Source: a bacterium (GTDB lineage Bacteria; Planctomycetota; Planctomycetia; Isosphaerales; Isosphaeraceae). From it: DNA of 64,000 nucleotides. The translations under genes and the position numbers were made by a program. Location of the stretch: the NCBI GenBank assembly GCA_016125085.1, contig WGMM01000009.1:238456-302455 (forward strand). The letters run 5' to 3'. Shown here in pieces: positions 45,837 to 55,400 of the stretch. Below the pieces are notes generated by a model, which ran no database searches, had not been told where the DNA came from, and worked only from the letters and a program-made list of their open reading frames with translations. Each line of letters begins with the position of its first letter. Within the stretch, counting starts at the first letter, position 1.

Positions 45837-46727
45837 ATGCACGAAACGCGTGGTCGATATTTCGCCGTCTCCCCATCTCGCCGCATCATCATGGATTTGA
45901 TGCATGAGGCGCGCCAGGTACCGTCCATACCTGTGCAACGGCGGATCGACGTACGCGAAATCGAGGAAATCCGCCGGCGAACCGACCCGAAGATCTCGTG
46001 GTTCGTCATCTTTATGAAGGCCTTCGCGATCGTCGCGGAAAAAAATCCGCAACTCCGCCGCAGCCTCATCAAATACCCCTGGTACAGATTCTACGACCAC
46101 CCGTTCAGCATCTGTTCGCTGGCGGTCGAACGGGATCTCGAAGGCGAGCCGTCGCTGTTCTTCGCGCACTTCCGGGCTCCGGAAGAGCAGTCGCTCACGG
46201 AACTTCAGGACGCGCTGGGCGTTTACAAAAAAGCCCCGATCCAGGAAGTCGGTCTGTATCGCCGCGCACTCAAAATCGGCCGGATGCCGACCCTCGTGCG
46301 CCGGCTGCTCTGGTGGATGACGCTCAACTTCTCCGGCGAGAAGCGTGCGAAACGACTCGGCACCTTCGGTATCACAAGCTACGGTGCCCTCGGCGCCGAA
46401 AGCCTGCACCCGATCTCGCCCCTGACATGCACGTTCAACTTCGGGCCGATATCGAGCGACGGCAAAGTCCTCATCAAGATCATCTATGACCACCGCACTC
46501 TCGACGGCTCGGAAGTCGCTCGAAGATTGCGGGACATCGAAGATGCCTTGCACACGACGATCCGCCAGGAGCTCGTCGCGTTGACGGATCCGGCCGATGG
46601 CCAGGCGGTCCGGCCCGGGGCAGAACAGCGGGCCATCATACTTCGTCAGGATTCGCCTCACCCGCATCGTGGTCCGAGCGTCGAAGACACCGTCGCGAAG
46701 CAGGCTCGAACCACTTTGGATCGTTGA
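45837..46727 (+). CDS. Stand-alone 2-oxoacid dehydrogenase acyltransferase-type catalytic domain
   Basis: I use ATG 45837 (AGGTG upstream), which yields 296 residues. The sequence matches the catalytic domain of E2 acyltransferases (CoA-dependent, CAT-like fold). It has MHEARQVPSIPVQRRIDVREI at the start and the catalytic DHRTLDG near residue 245 (IIYDHRTLDGSEVARRL). No lipoyl or E1-binding domain is present, so it is not a normal pyruvate dehydrogenase component. The C-terminus has a Gln/Arg/His-rich tail. It probably transfers an acyl group to an unknown acceptor. It converges on the LysR gene through a terminator. Confidence 0.8.
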   Translation: MHETRGRYFAVSPSRRIIMDLMHEARQVPSIPVQRRIDVREIEEIRRRTDPKISWFVIFMKAFAIVAEKNPQLRRSLIKYPWYRFYDHPFSICSLAVERDLEGEPSLFFAHFRAPEEQSLTELQDALGVYKKAPIQEVGLYRRALKIGRMPTLVRRLLWWMTLNFSGEKRAKRLGTFGITSYGALGAESLHPISPLTCTFNFGPISSDGKVLIKIIYDHRTLDGSEVARRLRDIEDALHTTIRQELVALTDPADGQAVRPGAEQRAIILRQDSPHPHRGPSVEDTVAKQARTTLDR

Positions 46728-46790
46728 ATTCACGGGCGTTCCGAAAACCGATCACGCGTCTTCGAATATCAAAACCGCATGCAACATTGT

Positions 46791-46816
46791 GATCACCGAG
46801 TTTCGGCCCGGTGATC
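46791..46816. terminator. Terminator hairpin between the acyltransferase and LysR genes
   Basis: GATCACCG (46791-46798) pairs perfectly with CGGTGATC (46809-46816) around a 10-nt loop and is followed by TTGTATTGAG on the plus strand. It lies between two convergent genes. Confidence 0.6.
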
Positions 46817-46826
46817 TTGTATTGAG

Positions 46827-47684
46827 TTACGCTCTGATGATTTCCAGGCTCTCGACGATGTGTCCCGCGAAGACTTCGGCGGCCTTCGAGAGTTCGTCCT
46901 TCTTCATCAGAGCAATTTCGGCATCCGCAAGCTGCGGCATTCGCGACTCGTTCCGAATGGCGTGAACCCCCTGCGGAATCATATGTTCCGGCAAAACCGT
47001 AATGCCCAGCCCGGCCTTTACGGCGGCCAGCGTCCCGGCAAGGCTGGGGCTGATATAACTGATGTGCCAGCTGCGTTTCGCTCTGTCCAAAGCCGCCAGG
47101 GCCCTCGCGCGATAAATGCACGGCTGCGGCGACAATACGAGCGACAAAGGCTCTTCGATCCGGTATCCATCGGCGGATGCCCAGACGAGCGGCTCGCGCC
47201 AGACCTTCGTACCACCTTTGACCCGCTGAGGGTCGCGTTTGACGAGAATCACGTCGAAATCGCCCCGGTGGAATCCGTCGATGAGGTTCAGCGTGAGGTC
47301 GCAGGACACATTCAGCTGCACTCGCGGGTGATGCTGCCGAAAGCTGGAGAGCACTCTCGGCAGATAATGCGTCGCGAAATCCTCCGGCGTGCCGAATCGT
47401 ATCTCGCCTTCGACATCCGGCTCCCGCAATCGGCTGTATGCCTCCCACTGCAGCTGGATCATCCGCTTGGCATAGCCCAGGAAAATCTCGCCCTGGGGCG
47501 TCAGAACGACTCGCCGGGCCGAGCGGTCGAACAATTCGCAGCCCAGCTGATCTTCCAGTTTTTTGATCTGCAGGCTCAGGGCTGACTGGGTCCGGTTCAC
47601 CGTGGCGGCCGCCTGCCCGAAGGTGCCCGTTTCGGCGATCGCGACGAAGCTCCGCAACTGCAGGGTATCGACAAAGAATGGCAT
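46827..47684 (-). CDS. LysR family transcriptional regulator, likely controlling dabBA
   Basis: The 285-residue protein opens with the LysR winged HTH (MPFFVDTLQLRSFVAIAETG, AAATVNRTQSALSLQIKKLE). A two-lobe effector domain follows (VEGEIRFGTPEDFATHYLPRVL onward). It is divergent from dabB with 110 bp between starts, the typical layout of a LysR regulator and its target. CbbR-type LysR regulators control CO2-fixation and DAB loci in other bacteria, so an inorganic-carbon-responsive role is plausible. The effector is unknown. Confidence 0.85.
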   Translation of the reverse strand: MPFFVDTLQLRSFVAIAETGTFGQAAATVNRTQSALSLQIKKLEDQLGCELFDRSARRVVLTPQGEIFLGYAKRMIQLQWEAYSRLREPDVEGEIRFGTPEDFATHYLPRVLSSFRQHHPRVQLNVSCDLTLNLIDGFHRGDFDVILVKRDPQRVKGGTKVWREPLVWASADGYRIEEPLSLVLSPQPCIYRARALAALDRAKRSWHISYISPSLAGTLAAVKAGLGITVLPEHMIPQGVHAIRNESRMPQLADAEIALMKKDELSKAAEVFAGHIVESLEIIRA

Positions 47685-47731
47685 CGCTTCTCCGATTCGA
47701 AAAGCTCATGGAATCTATCAGAATCATCAAT

Positions 47732-47759
47732 TTTACAAATCTAAAGGGAAAAGTAAACT
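47732..47759 (+). promoter_or_regulatory. Promoter candidate of dabBA in the LysR-dabB intergenic region
   Basis: TTTACA (47732-47737) and TAAACT (47754-47759) are spaced 16 bp in an AT-rich divergent region of about 110 bp. The dabB ATG at 47795 is preceded by AAGGAGGG, an unusually good ribosome-binding site. The LysR operator would be expected here, but no clear T-N11-A box could be proved. Confidence 0.4.
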
Positions 47760-47794
47760 AATACCGAAACCTCAGGAAAGGAGGGCAAACGCCG

Positions 47795-49138
47795 ATGCTG
47801 GAATTCTCTCGATCCGCTCTGTTCCGATCCGACAGCCTGTCTTGGGTGATGGCTGTCCTGATCGTCTTCGTAGCCGCGAACGTCTCGGCTTTTTCGGTGC
47901 GATACCTGGCCGGCGACCGGAAACGCAGCCTGCACCTCGCACTGGTCTGCCTGCTGGCCGTGAGCGTGCTGACGATGGCATTCGCCGATCATCTGCTCGT
48001 GCTGCTGATGAGCTGGGGTCTCAGTAACCTGCTGCTGACTCGACTGATGATGCACAAGACGGAGTGGACGGCCGCCAGGAATTCAGGCCTGATTGCGGCG
48101 AAAACATTCGGCATCGGTTTCCTGTTCCTGCTGGCTGGGTTCTGGCTGGTGTCCGACGCGGCCGGAAGCCCTTACGTGCACGAGATTGTCGCTTCAACCG
48201 AAACGGCATCCGACGAAATGAAACTGGGGCTGCTGTTGATCTCCCTGGCGGCGTTGACTCAATCGGCGGCCTGGCCTTTCCATCGCTGGCTGATCTCGTC
48301 GCTGAATTCGCCGACTCCTGTTTCGGCCCTGATGCATGCCGGGCTGGTCAATGGTGGCGGATTCCTGCTTGTCCGTTTCTCCCCGTTGTTGCTCGAACAG
48401 CCGGGGATTCTGCACTTCCTGTTCCTGGCCGGGCTTGTGACGGCGGTAACCGGGACCTTCTGGAAGCTGCTGCAAACCGATATCAAGCGGATGCTGGCCT
48501 GCTCGACCATGGGGCAGATGGGTTTCATGATCATGCAATGCGGCATGGGGCTATTCGCCCCGGCAGTGTCGCACCTGTGCTGGCACGGACTTTTCAAGGC
48601 CTATTCCTTCCTCAATTCAGGTTCCGTCATTCGCGAAAAGCGGCTCGACCGCACCGCGGGCGTAGTGACATTCGGCCGATTCCTGGCGGCATGTCCTGCT
48701 GGCGTGATCGGCGCCTGGGCTTTCGCCTGGACGAGTCACATCCCGTTCGATCTTGCCGACACCGGCTGCCTGATGACCGGGATTGCATTTATGGCAGCCA
48801 CTCAGATCGCTTTGAGGACCCCTGAATTTCCGGGCAGCATGCCGCGCTTCGTCACCATCCCAGTGATGGGACTGATTGCAGGCGGGTCGTACGGAGCCAG
48901 CGTAGCACTGATCGAATCGATTCTTGAGCCGTTGGGGCTGAATCAGGCACAGCCGCTCGATTTCGTATATTCCACGGGTTTCGGAACTCTCATGCTGGTC
49001 TGGCTGGCCATGAATTTCGACCTGGCCGGAAAGATGCAATCGACAGTCTTGTGGAAGCGGCTTTATGTCGCTGCTCTGAACGCAAGTCAGCCACATCCGA
49101 AAACCGTGACCGCCAACCGCTCCAATTACGGTATCTGA
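47795..49138 (+). CDS. dabB: DabB: NuoL/Mrp-type membrane subunit of the DAB inorganic-carbon transporter
   Basis: The 447-residue protein has about 12-13 hydrophobic helices of the proton-conducting NADH dehydrogenase chain 5 family. Visible stretches are VSALMHAGLVNGGGFLLVRFSPLL and LLQTDIKRMLACSTMGQMGFMIMQCGMG, the latter typical of NuoL-like helices with the conserved Lys. It is shorter than canonical NuoL and lies alone with dabA rather than in a Nuo operon. DabB is proposed to couple a proton gradient to CO2 capture by DabA. The dabA start is 18 bp downstream. Confidence 0.88.
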   Translation: MLEFSRSALFRSDSLSWVMAVLIVFVAANVSAFSVRYLAGDRKRSLHLALVCLLAVSVLTMAFADHLLVLLMSWGLSNLLLTRLMMHKTEWTAARNSGLIAAKTFGIGFLFLLAGFWLVSDAAGSPYVHEIVASTETASDEMKLGLLLISLAALTQSAAWPFHRWLISSLNSPTPVSALMHAGLVNGGGFLLVRFSPLLLEQPGILHFLFLAGLVTAVTGTFWKLLQTDIKRMLACSTMGQMGFMIMQCGMGLFAPAVSHLCWHGLFKAYSFLNSGSVIREKRLDRTAGVVTFGRFLAACPAGVIGAWAFAWTSHIPFDLADTGCLMTGIAFMAATQIALRTPEFPGSMPRFVTIPVMGLIAGGSYGASVALIESILEPLGLNQAQPLDFVYSTGFGTLMLVWLAMNFDLAGKMQSTVLWKRLYVAALNASQPHPKTVTANRSNYGI

Positions 49139-49156
49139 GAGAAAGTGGAGATCACA

Positions 49157-51397
49157 ATGACCATCGGATTGAAGTCGAAACCCCTCAAGCAAAAGCAAGT
49201 TCAAGTGGATAAAGTCGATATCATGGAAGTCATCGCCCAGGCGTCGGACATCGTCGCTCCCGTCTGGCCCCTGAAGAACTTCATTGCGGTCAATCCGCTC
49301 CAGGGGCTCGAAAATCTGCCTTTCGAAACGGCTATTGCCGAATCCGGACGAATCCGAAACAGCGTGAAGAATTCCAGTCCCGGGTTCGATGCCGTGAATC
49401 GCGAGACGATCAAATGGTGTTCGGCTTTCTTCGACGACGGGCAGGCAACACTTGCGATGCCTGGCCGTCAGGCCGGACTTTATCGCTGCTTCGCTGATCT
49501 GGCCAGGTTCGATCAACGACTCAATCGTTCCGCAGCCGACGACAACTTCTTGAAACGATTGCCGGGGGCGCCATCGGTAGCGATCGAGCTGTGTCTGGAC
49601 AAGCTCGATATTCCCGGAAGCCAGCGTTCGGAATTCATTCGCCAGTCACTGGCGGCTCTGCCTGGCTGGGCAGGCTATCTCAAATGGAAATCGAACTGGC
49701 AGAGCCCCGAAGAATATGCGAAACTGCCGGCTTCGCTGGTCGATTTTGTCGCAGTCAGGCTGGTTTTGACATGTCTGCTTTCGCCAGACGCAACTCTTGA
49801 CAAGTCTCTGGAGCCTTCCGCTCCAGTGAATCTCGACGGAATCGTCGCGAAAGAAAATGAATTTCGTGACTCACTGCTCCGCAAACTTTTGCCATTTGCG
49901 GTCCGAACTGAAGATAAATCGCTTGATCGTCCGAAAGCTCAGCTCGTCTTCTGCATCGATGTCCGTTCGGAGCCATTCCGCCGGACGATCGAGGCTCAGA
50001 ATGATTACGAAACGCTCGGTTTCGCCGGGTTTTTCGGGATCCCGGTCCGAATCAAACCGTTCGGCGAATCCCACGCTCATGATTCCTGCCCCGTGCTGCT
50101 GAAACCTGGTCATGAAGTCGAGGAACATGCTTGCTCCACCCATGCGGATCGAGCGGAGCAGTACAAGAAAGGCCGAGGGTTGCTCTCGACCTGGAAAGGC
50201 TTCTATCAATCGCTGAAATACAACTTCGCGACACCCTTCGCCCTGGTCGAGATGCTCGGCCCATGGTGCGGTCTTTCGATGATGGCGAAGACTTTTGCAA
50301 CTCACCGATACGGCCGATTCCGTCTCTCAACGGCCGATCGCTTCATGCCCGAAGTGGCTGTGACACCAGGGTTGGATCATATCGAAATATCACGCCAGGC
50401 CGATTTCGGGGAACAGGCATTGCGGATGATGGGGCTGACGGCTCGCTTCGCGCCGCTGGTCGTACTGTGCGGTCACGGCAGCACGACGGAAAATAACGCC
50501 TTTGCAAGCGCACTCGATTGTGGCGCATGCGGCGGCAATCACGGCGGGGCGAATGCCCGAATTCTGGCATCGATTCTCAACAGCGATGGAGTCCGCGAAA
50601 TTCTGGCCGAACGTGGCATTCGAATTCCATCTGACACCCTTTTCCTCGCAGCCGAGCATGATACGACGACCGATGAGATGACTCTCTTCGAAGTCGAAGA
50701 GATGTCGGGCGTTGAAGCGGAATTGGTCGCTAGTCTTCGAAATGATCTGGCCCAGGCGAGAATCGAGAATTCCTTCGCCCGATCCAGAAATTTCGATTCG
50801 AAAGCGATCGATTCCTCTGAAGCTTTCGAAATCACCAGCCTCCGCAGTCAGGACTGGGCGCAGGTTCGCCCTGAATGGGGACTCGCCCGCAACGCGGCGT
50901 TCGTTGTCGGTCCGCGTGGGCTTACGAGTCAAATGAACCTGGAAGGCCGCTGTTTTCTGCATTCGTACGATTGGCAGGCCGACACGGATGGCAAGTTCCT
51001 GACGACGATTCTGACCGCACCGATGGTCGTTGCTCAGTGGATCAACAGCCAGTATTTCTTCTCCACGATCGATCCGGTCGCATTCGGTGCCGGCAGCAAA
51101 GTGACGCATAATGTCACCGGCAAGATCGGTGTGATGCAGGGCAATGCCAGCGACCTCATGCATGGACTGCCGTTGCAATCGGTCTATTCCTCGGACGAAA
51201 CGCCCTATCATGAACCCATGAGGCTTCTCACAGTCGTTCAGGCGCCGAAATTGCGAGTCGATGAAATCGTTCGCAGCCAGGCGGTTCTGCAAAAACTGTT
51301 CGGAAACGGCTGGGTCCAACTCGTGTGCATCGATCCCACCGACGGCCATGCGTATCTGCTCAGTCGAGATTTCGAATGGCAGAAGCAGGTGTTCTGA
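49157..51397 (+). CDS. dabA: DabA: beta-carbonic-anhydrase-like subunit of the DAB inorganic-carbon transporter (DUF2309)
   Basis: The start is ATG 49157 (GGAG six bases upstream), giving 746 residues. DabA carries a zinc site like beta-carbonic anhydrase. Cys266 and Asp268 occur in LVFCIDVRSEP, and His440 and Cys455 occur in VVLCGHGSTTENN and ALDCGACGGNHGG. The His-Cys distance of 15 and the C-x-D pattern equal those known from Halothiobacillus DabA (C351, D353, H524, C539). The complex hydrates CO2 vectorially and accumulates bicarbonate in the cytoplasm. A strong hairpin follows the stop. Confidence 0.9.
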   Translation: MTIGLKSKPLKQKQVQVDKVDIMEVIAQASDIVAPVWPLKNFIAVNPLQGLENLPFETAIAESGRIRNSVKNSSPGFDAVNRETIKWCSAFFDDGQATLAMPGRQAGLYRCFADLARFDQRLNRSAADDNFLKRLPGAPSVAIELCLDKLDIPGSQRSEFIRQSLAALPGWAGYLKWKSNWQSPEEYAKLPASLVDFVAVRLVLTCLLSPDATLDKSLEPSAPVNLDGIVAKENEFRDSLLRKLLPFAVRTEDKSLDRPKAQLVFCIDVRSEPFRRTIEAQNDYETLGFAGFFGIPVRIKPFGESHAHDSCPVLLKPGHEVEEHACSTHADRAEQYKKGRGLLSTWKGFYQSLKYNFATPFALVEMLGPWCGLSMMAKTFATHRYGRFRLSTADRFMPEVAVTPGLDHIEISRQADFGEQALRMMGLTARFAPLVVLCGHGSTTENNAFASALDCGACGGNHGGANARILASILNSDGVREILAERGIRIPSDTLFLAAEHDTTTDEMTLFEVEEMSGVEAELVASLRNDLAQARIENSFARSRNFDSKAIDSSEAFEITSLRSQDWAQVRPEWGLARNAAFVVGPRGLTSQMNLEGRCFLHSYDWQADTDGKFLTTILTAPMVVAQWINSQYFFSTIDPVAFGAGSKVTHNVTGKIGVMQGNASDLMHGLPLQSVYSSDETPYHEPMRLLTVVQAPKLRVDEIVRSQAVLQKLFGNGWVQLVCIDPTDGHAYLLSRDFEWQKQVF

Positions 51398-51456
51398 CGC
51401 AAGCGAATGCAATTCTTGCAACCTGAACGATGATGGAATGAATTGGATCTGTCTGA

Positions 51457-51495
51457 GCGGCTTTCCCGGGGTGCACGTAATCCCGGGAAAGCCGC
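51457..51495 (+). terminator. Strong hairpin after dabA
   Basis: A perfect 14-bp stem (51457-51470 with 51482-51495, containing CTTTCCCGGG and its complement) has an 11-nt loop and follows the dabA stop by about 60 bp. The downstream sequence (AACTTTCG) is not strongly U-rich, so termination may depend on other factors. Confidence 0.65.
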
Positions 51496-51499
51496 AACT

Positions 51500-51690
51500 T
51501 TCGCTGAGATCGCGAATCGTTTAAGTATCGAGCTGAATCCGGGATTTCCGTGGGATGTCCAATTTCGATAACGCCTTCGATCTCTCTGACTCGGAATATC
51601 AGGTCGACACCACTTACCAGTTCGCCTGAATACGAATCGCGGTCGAGCAGGATTTGCGGAACGGAACGCACTTTGCTAGGAAATTTGTCT
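51500..51690. other. Intergenic stretch between dabA and a repeat copy
   Basis: No confident gene. A minus-strand frame from 51671 encodes a short ordinary-looking peptide (MRSVPQILLDRDSYSGEL...) that runs into the dabA 3' end antisense. It may be a fragment, but I could not tie it to a family. Confidence 0.3.
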
Positions 51691-51694
51691 AATT

Positions 51695-51819
51695 CTACAG
51701 TTGCACTTTAATCAAGGAGAATTTCTCCGGTTTTTCCTGATAGATCCGCGCCACGGCCTGATGTTTGCGACGTCATGTCGACCAGGTGAGCCATTGCGTC
51801 GGCGTCGTGGCCAGCGGCC
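51695..51819 (-). repeat. Copy A of a ~125-bp dispersed repeat (likely IS remnant)
   Basis: This stretch is about 80% identical by eye to 63866-63992. Both run CTACAGTTGC, a short hairpin, CCGCGCCACGGCCTGATG, CATGTCGACCAGG and GGCGTCGTGGCCAGCGGCC. On the minus strand the open frame through it reads LVDMTSQTSGRGAD, preceded by MPRHALSGAQWDLIKGG at 51896. That start resembles the beginning of IS5-type transposases joined to a later part by deletion. It is a degenerate element end rather than a working gene. Confidence 0.7.
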
Positions 51820-51954
51820 GACCAGTTTTCGCAGGGGAAGGAAAGACCCCCCTTGATAAGGTCCCACTGTGCGCCGGAGAGTGCGTGTCGTGGCATCCGT
51901 GCGGTATCCTGGGTGAACGATCCGTGGTGGAAACACGAATGTTACTATCAAAAA

Positions 51955-52323
51955 GGCGAATAAGTGCTACGCCTGTTCTCAGACAGGACCTGCCTGTGCG
52001 AGTTCCAACGTGGGCAACACGGCAACCAGCGTGGGGGATTTCACGACCCTCCTGAACGAAATGAACCCGACCTTGATCAGCAACGGGTTCCACAAATTTG
52101 GACGCAGTGACCTGCGACGCTGACGGGCCTTGGCGTGCCAACGCAAGGCCGCATCGCGTTTCGCTACTTCGTCATCGACGCCGGCGAGAATGGAACCAAC
52201 AGCAACGACATCGGCACCCTTGTGATCACCAACGCCGTATCTGAGCATTCCACTTACGCTCTGGCCACGCTATCCATCGCCACACTTGCCACCTTCGCCC
52301 GTAAACGAAGATCGCAAATCTGA
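51955..52323 (+). pseudogene. Frameshifted remnant of a PEP-CTERM protein gene
   Basis: The last frame (52135-52323) reads VPTQGRIAFRYFVIDAGENG and ends in SEHSTYALATLS, a hydrophobic stretch and ARKRRSQI. This is a PEP-CTERM tail in which the PEP core has become SEH. Upstream, a second frame encodes SNVGNTATSVGDFTTLLNEM...NGFHKF and is closed by a stop at 52120-52122; the two match one protein if a frameshift lies near 52105. No start or signal peptide survives. It is probably a decayed surface protein gene. Confidence 0.55.
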
Positions 52324-52468
52324 CCTTCTACATGGTGCGTATCAACGAGCCGATCGCAATACCGGAATTCCAGGTTCACAAGGATTCACACCCAAATGCG
52401 AATGCCGAATCTCGAGCGAAAGGAGCAGACCCGGTTTCTACCCCTTTTTCGGATCATTACTTCCCGGT
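52324..52468. other. Gap between PEP-CTERM remnant and giant gene
   Basis: 145 bp downstream of the giant gene's stop. No terminator with a clear U-tract was seen. Confidence 0.3.
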
Positions 52469-55400
52469 TCACAAATTCGGGTTCCAGGCGCGGCGGATCC
52501 GAGTTGCGGCGGCGATCCAGCGCAGGGCGAGCGTATTCGGGAACGACCGGTCGCGGCGGTTTATCAGGTCGATGAACAGTCGAAGCTGTTCCATGCCTGA
52601 ACTCGTCTGGCCTGCGTTGAACGACTGGATGGCCGACAAGAGCGTATTGGAGAGTGCCTGTTTCATCGTCGCGCTCAGGGACGCAACATTGACCTCTCCC
52701 TGGACGAGTCCGGTGGCCGTGGCGTAGCTCTGCACGGACAGCGTTCCGCCCACGTACTGGATGTCGTAGTTATTCGAAATCAGCCCGCCGGGGGTGACCG
52801 AATAAAGGCCTGGCAAGCTTGCGGAGGTAGCGGGCGTGGAGAAGGTCAGCGAACCGCCGAGCGACCCCGGCCCGTCGCTGAGGACGAAGCCGTCGTAGCT
52901 CACCGTGACGCCCGGATTGGCCTCGCCCTGGATCTTCGTCGCGTCGGCGGCTTTCACCGTCAGCGTGCGAGGGGCGATGGTCAGGGCCGTGGCATTGGCC
53001 GGGGCCTGCACGATGTAGTAGTTCTTCAGTACGTACGTGCCCACGATCGGATAACGACCGGCCCCGCTGGAGGGCGTAGCGGGTGTGGAAACCGTCGGTG
53101 ATGCGTCGTTCGGGTCCACAAGTTCGCTCTGCAGCGTGTCCTGATAAAGGAACCCGGTGAGAGATCCGCTGAGTTCCGGATTCGCGTCACCGTAGGAGCG
53201 TGTCGCGGGATTGGCCGTGAAGGTCAACGGTGCCTGGGTGATTTCGCCGGTGTAAGTCACCGACGTCGGACTGTCCACCTGATAGAAATCTTCACTGAGG
53301 ACGTTGATTTTTCCGAAGGTCGAGCCCACGGTCGCCCCCTCGAGAAGGCGTACGTAGATCTTGGCCCGCGGGTTGATGGAGAAGTCATGGGACGAGAAAT
53401 CGAAGGAAATCCCGAACCATTCATCGAAGGACGACAACCACGTGGTTCCGTCCAGAGAGTAGTCCCACTCCACGGGACGAGGCAGACCTGGTTGTGCGTA
53501 GACCGACATGAAGTTGCCCGCGAGTCCGTAAGCTTCGATCTCGAAGCTTGTCGCCGGTCCTGGCTGGCCGTAAACCGTCGTTCCAAGGTCGATGCTCGTC
53601 GGATTGAGCCGGAAACTCGGCCCCTCGACGGCACCCAGTGTCGGAGTCGTCGGCGACCGCAAACGTCCGCGCTGGTCGGTGGTCAGGCCGCTGACCGGAG
53701 CCCCGGCGTTGGTCGCCGGGCTGAGCCAGGTGGGCCGGTGCGTGAGGGTCGGTCCGCCGTTGTCGGCCAGGGGGCCCAGCAGCGGATCGGTGTCGATCGC
53801 GCCGTTCACTCCACCGCCCTGCACGATGTTAGGCCCCGTGCTGATCACCGACGATCCGCCACCCAGGCCGATCTGAGGACCGACGTTGCCCCACAGAATT
53901 GAGTTCGCAAGGGTCAGCTGGTTGAAGACACCCATGTAAATGGCCCCGGTGGGAGAAGTGTTCCCCACGACCGTGACGTTGGTGAGCGCAGCCGAGGCTC
54001 TGAACGCCCCGAACTGGTACATCGCCGCCCCAAAGCCCGGCGCCTGATTCCCGGAGAACGTCGAGTTCACGACGGACATCGGAATCTCGGAATAAACTCC
54101 GCCGCCATCGGACTGGACCGTGTTTCCGGAGATCGTGGAACGGATGATCTCGGCCCATGGGGCCGCGTCTGTGCCGAGCTTCCGAATGTACAGCCCACCA
54201 CCCCACGTCGCCTGATTACCGGAAATCGTCGAGTCGACGACCCGGATGTTGCCGCCAGCGGCACTCCCGAAGTAAATCGCGCCGCCCGCGGAAAACCCGG
54301 TGCCGTCGGAGCCGTTGCCTGTAAGGGCCATCTCCGTGAGAGTCAAGTTCTCATCGGTCCAGATCGCCCCGCCGGAAGAATTGTCGATTCGGCCACCTTT
54401 GAGGGTCAAGCCCCGAAGGCTCACGTCGATGAGGCTCGACTCGACGCCATTGGTGATAAGGAAAATCCTGGATGCGCCATTGCCGCTGATCGCGAGCGTC
54501 GACGCGCCGGGGCCGACGATGCTGGTGCTGTCGGAAATGCTGAGTTGGCCCCCCGTCAGCGTGATCGTACCGGCCAGGCCCGGCTTGAAGGTGATGGTGT
54601 CGGCCCCCGGGTTCAAGTTGGCCCAGGCGATCGCTTCGCGCAGTGACGTGCCTGTCCCGTAGATCGGGTCCGATTCGCCGTTGTCCTCGTCATCCAAGGT
54701 CGTTACGACGAGCGAGTCCCCGCGTTCGTAAGCCCCGAGATCGACCGCCGAACCCACCCTTCGGGCGGAGCCACGCTGGTCGACCAGAAGCGGGTTCCCG
54801 GCACCGTCGACGGACACCGAATCGATTCCGGCGTTCATTGCCGGGCTGCCGAAGAGGGGCTTGTGGGTGAGCGTCGGTCCTCCGTTGTCGGCCAGCGGGC
54901 CCAGCAGCGGATCGGCGTCGATGACGCCGGCAAGCCCGTTCAGGCCGCCCTGGACGATGTTGGCCCCCACAGCGGTTACGGTGGAGAGGGGGAAAAGGCG
55001 GACCTGCTGTCCGGCATTCTGAGACACAATTGAGTTTTTGAGCCTAATAGAGGCTCCCTGTGCGGCTGAGATCGCACCCCGGAGGGACTGGTTGCCTACG
55101 ATCGTCACGTGAGTCAAGGAAGCGGATCCGTTGGACTGGAACAGCGCCCCACCCAAGTCCGACGAGATGTTCCCTGAGAAAGTCGAGTTCACCACGTTGA
55201 GAACGCGACCGGACCAGATCGCACCGCCTGAGGCAGTCGTCGAGTTCCCGGAAAAGGTGGAGGATATAATGTCGACCTTCGGTCGCTCACCGCTCCCTGT
55301 CCATGGGAGATAGAGCCCGCCTCCGCTGCCCGACTGGTTGTTCGAAATCGTCGAATCGACGACTCTGAGCGAGATTCCGGACAAGCCCGTCTGAGCGACG

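Noticed and set aside
47795..49138. Fragment of a respiratory complex I operon (nuoL)
   Set aside because: No other nuo genes are present, and the neighbour is a clear DabA; the pair is the DAB arrangement.
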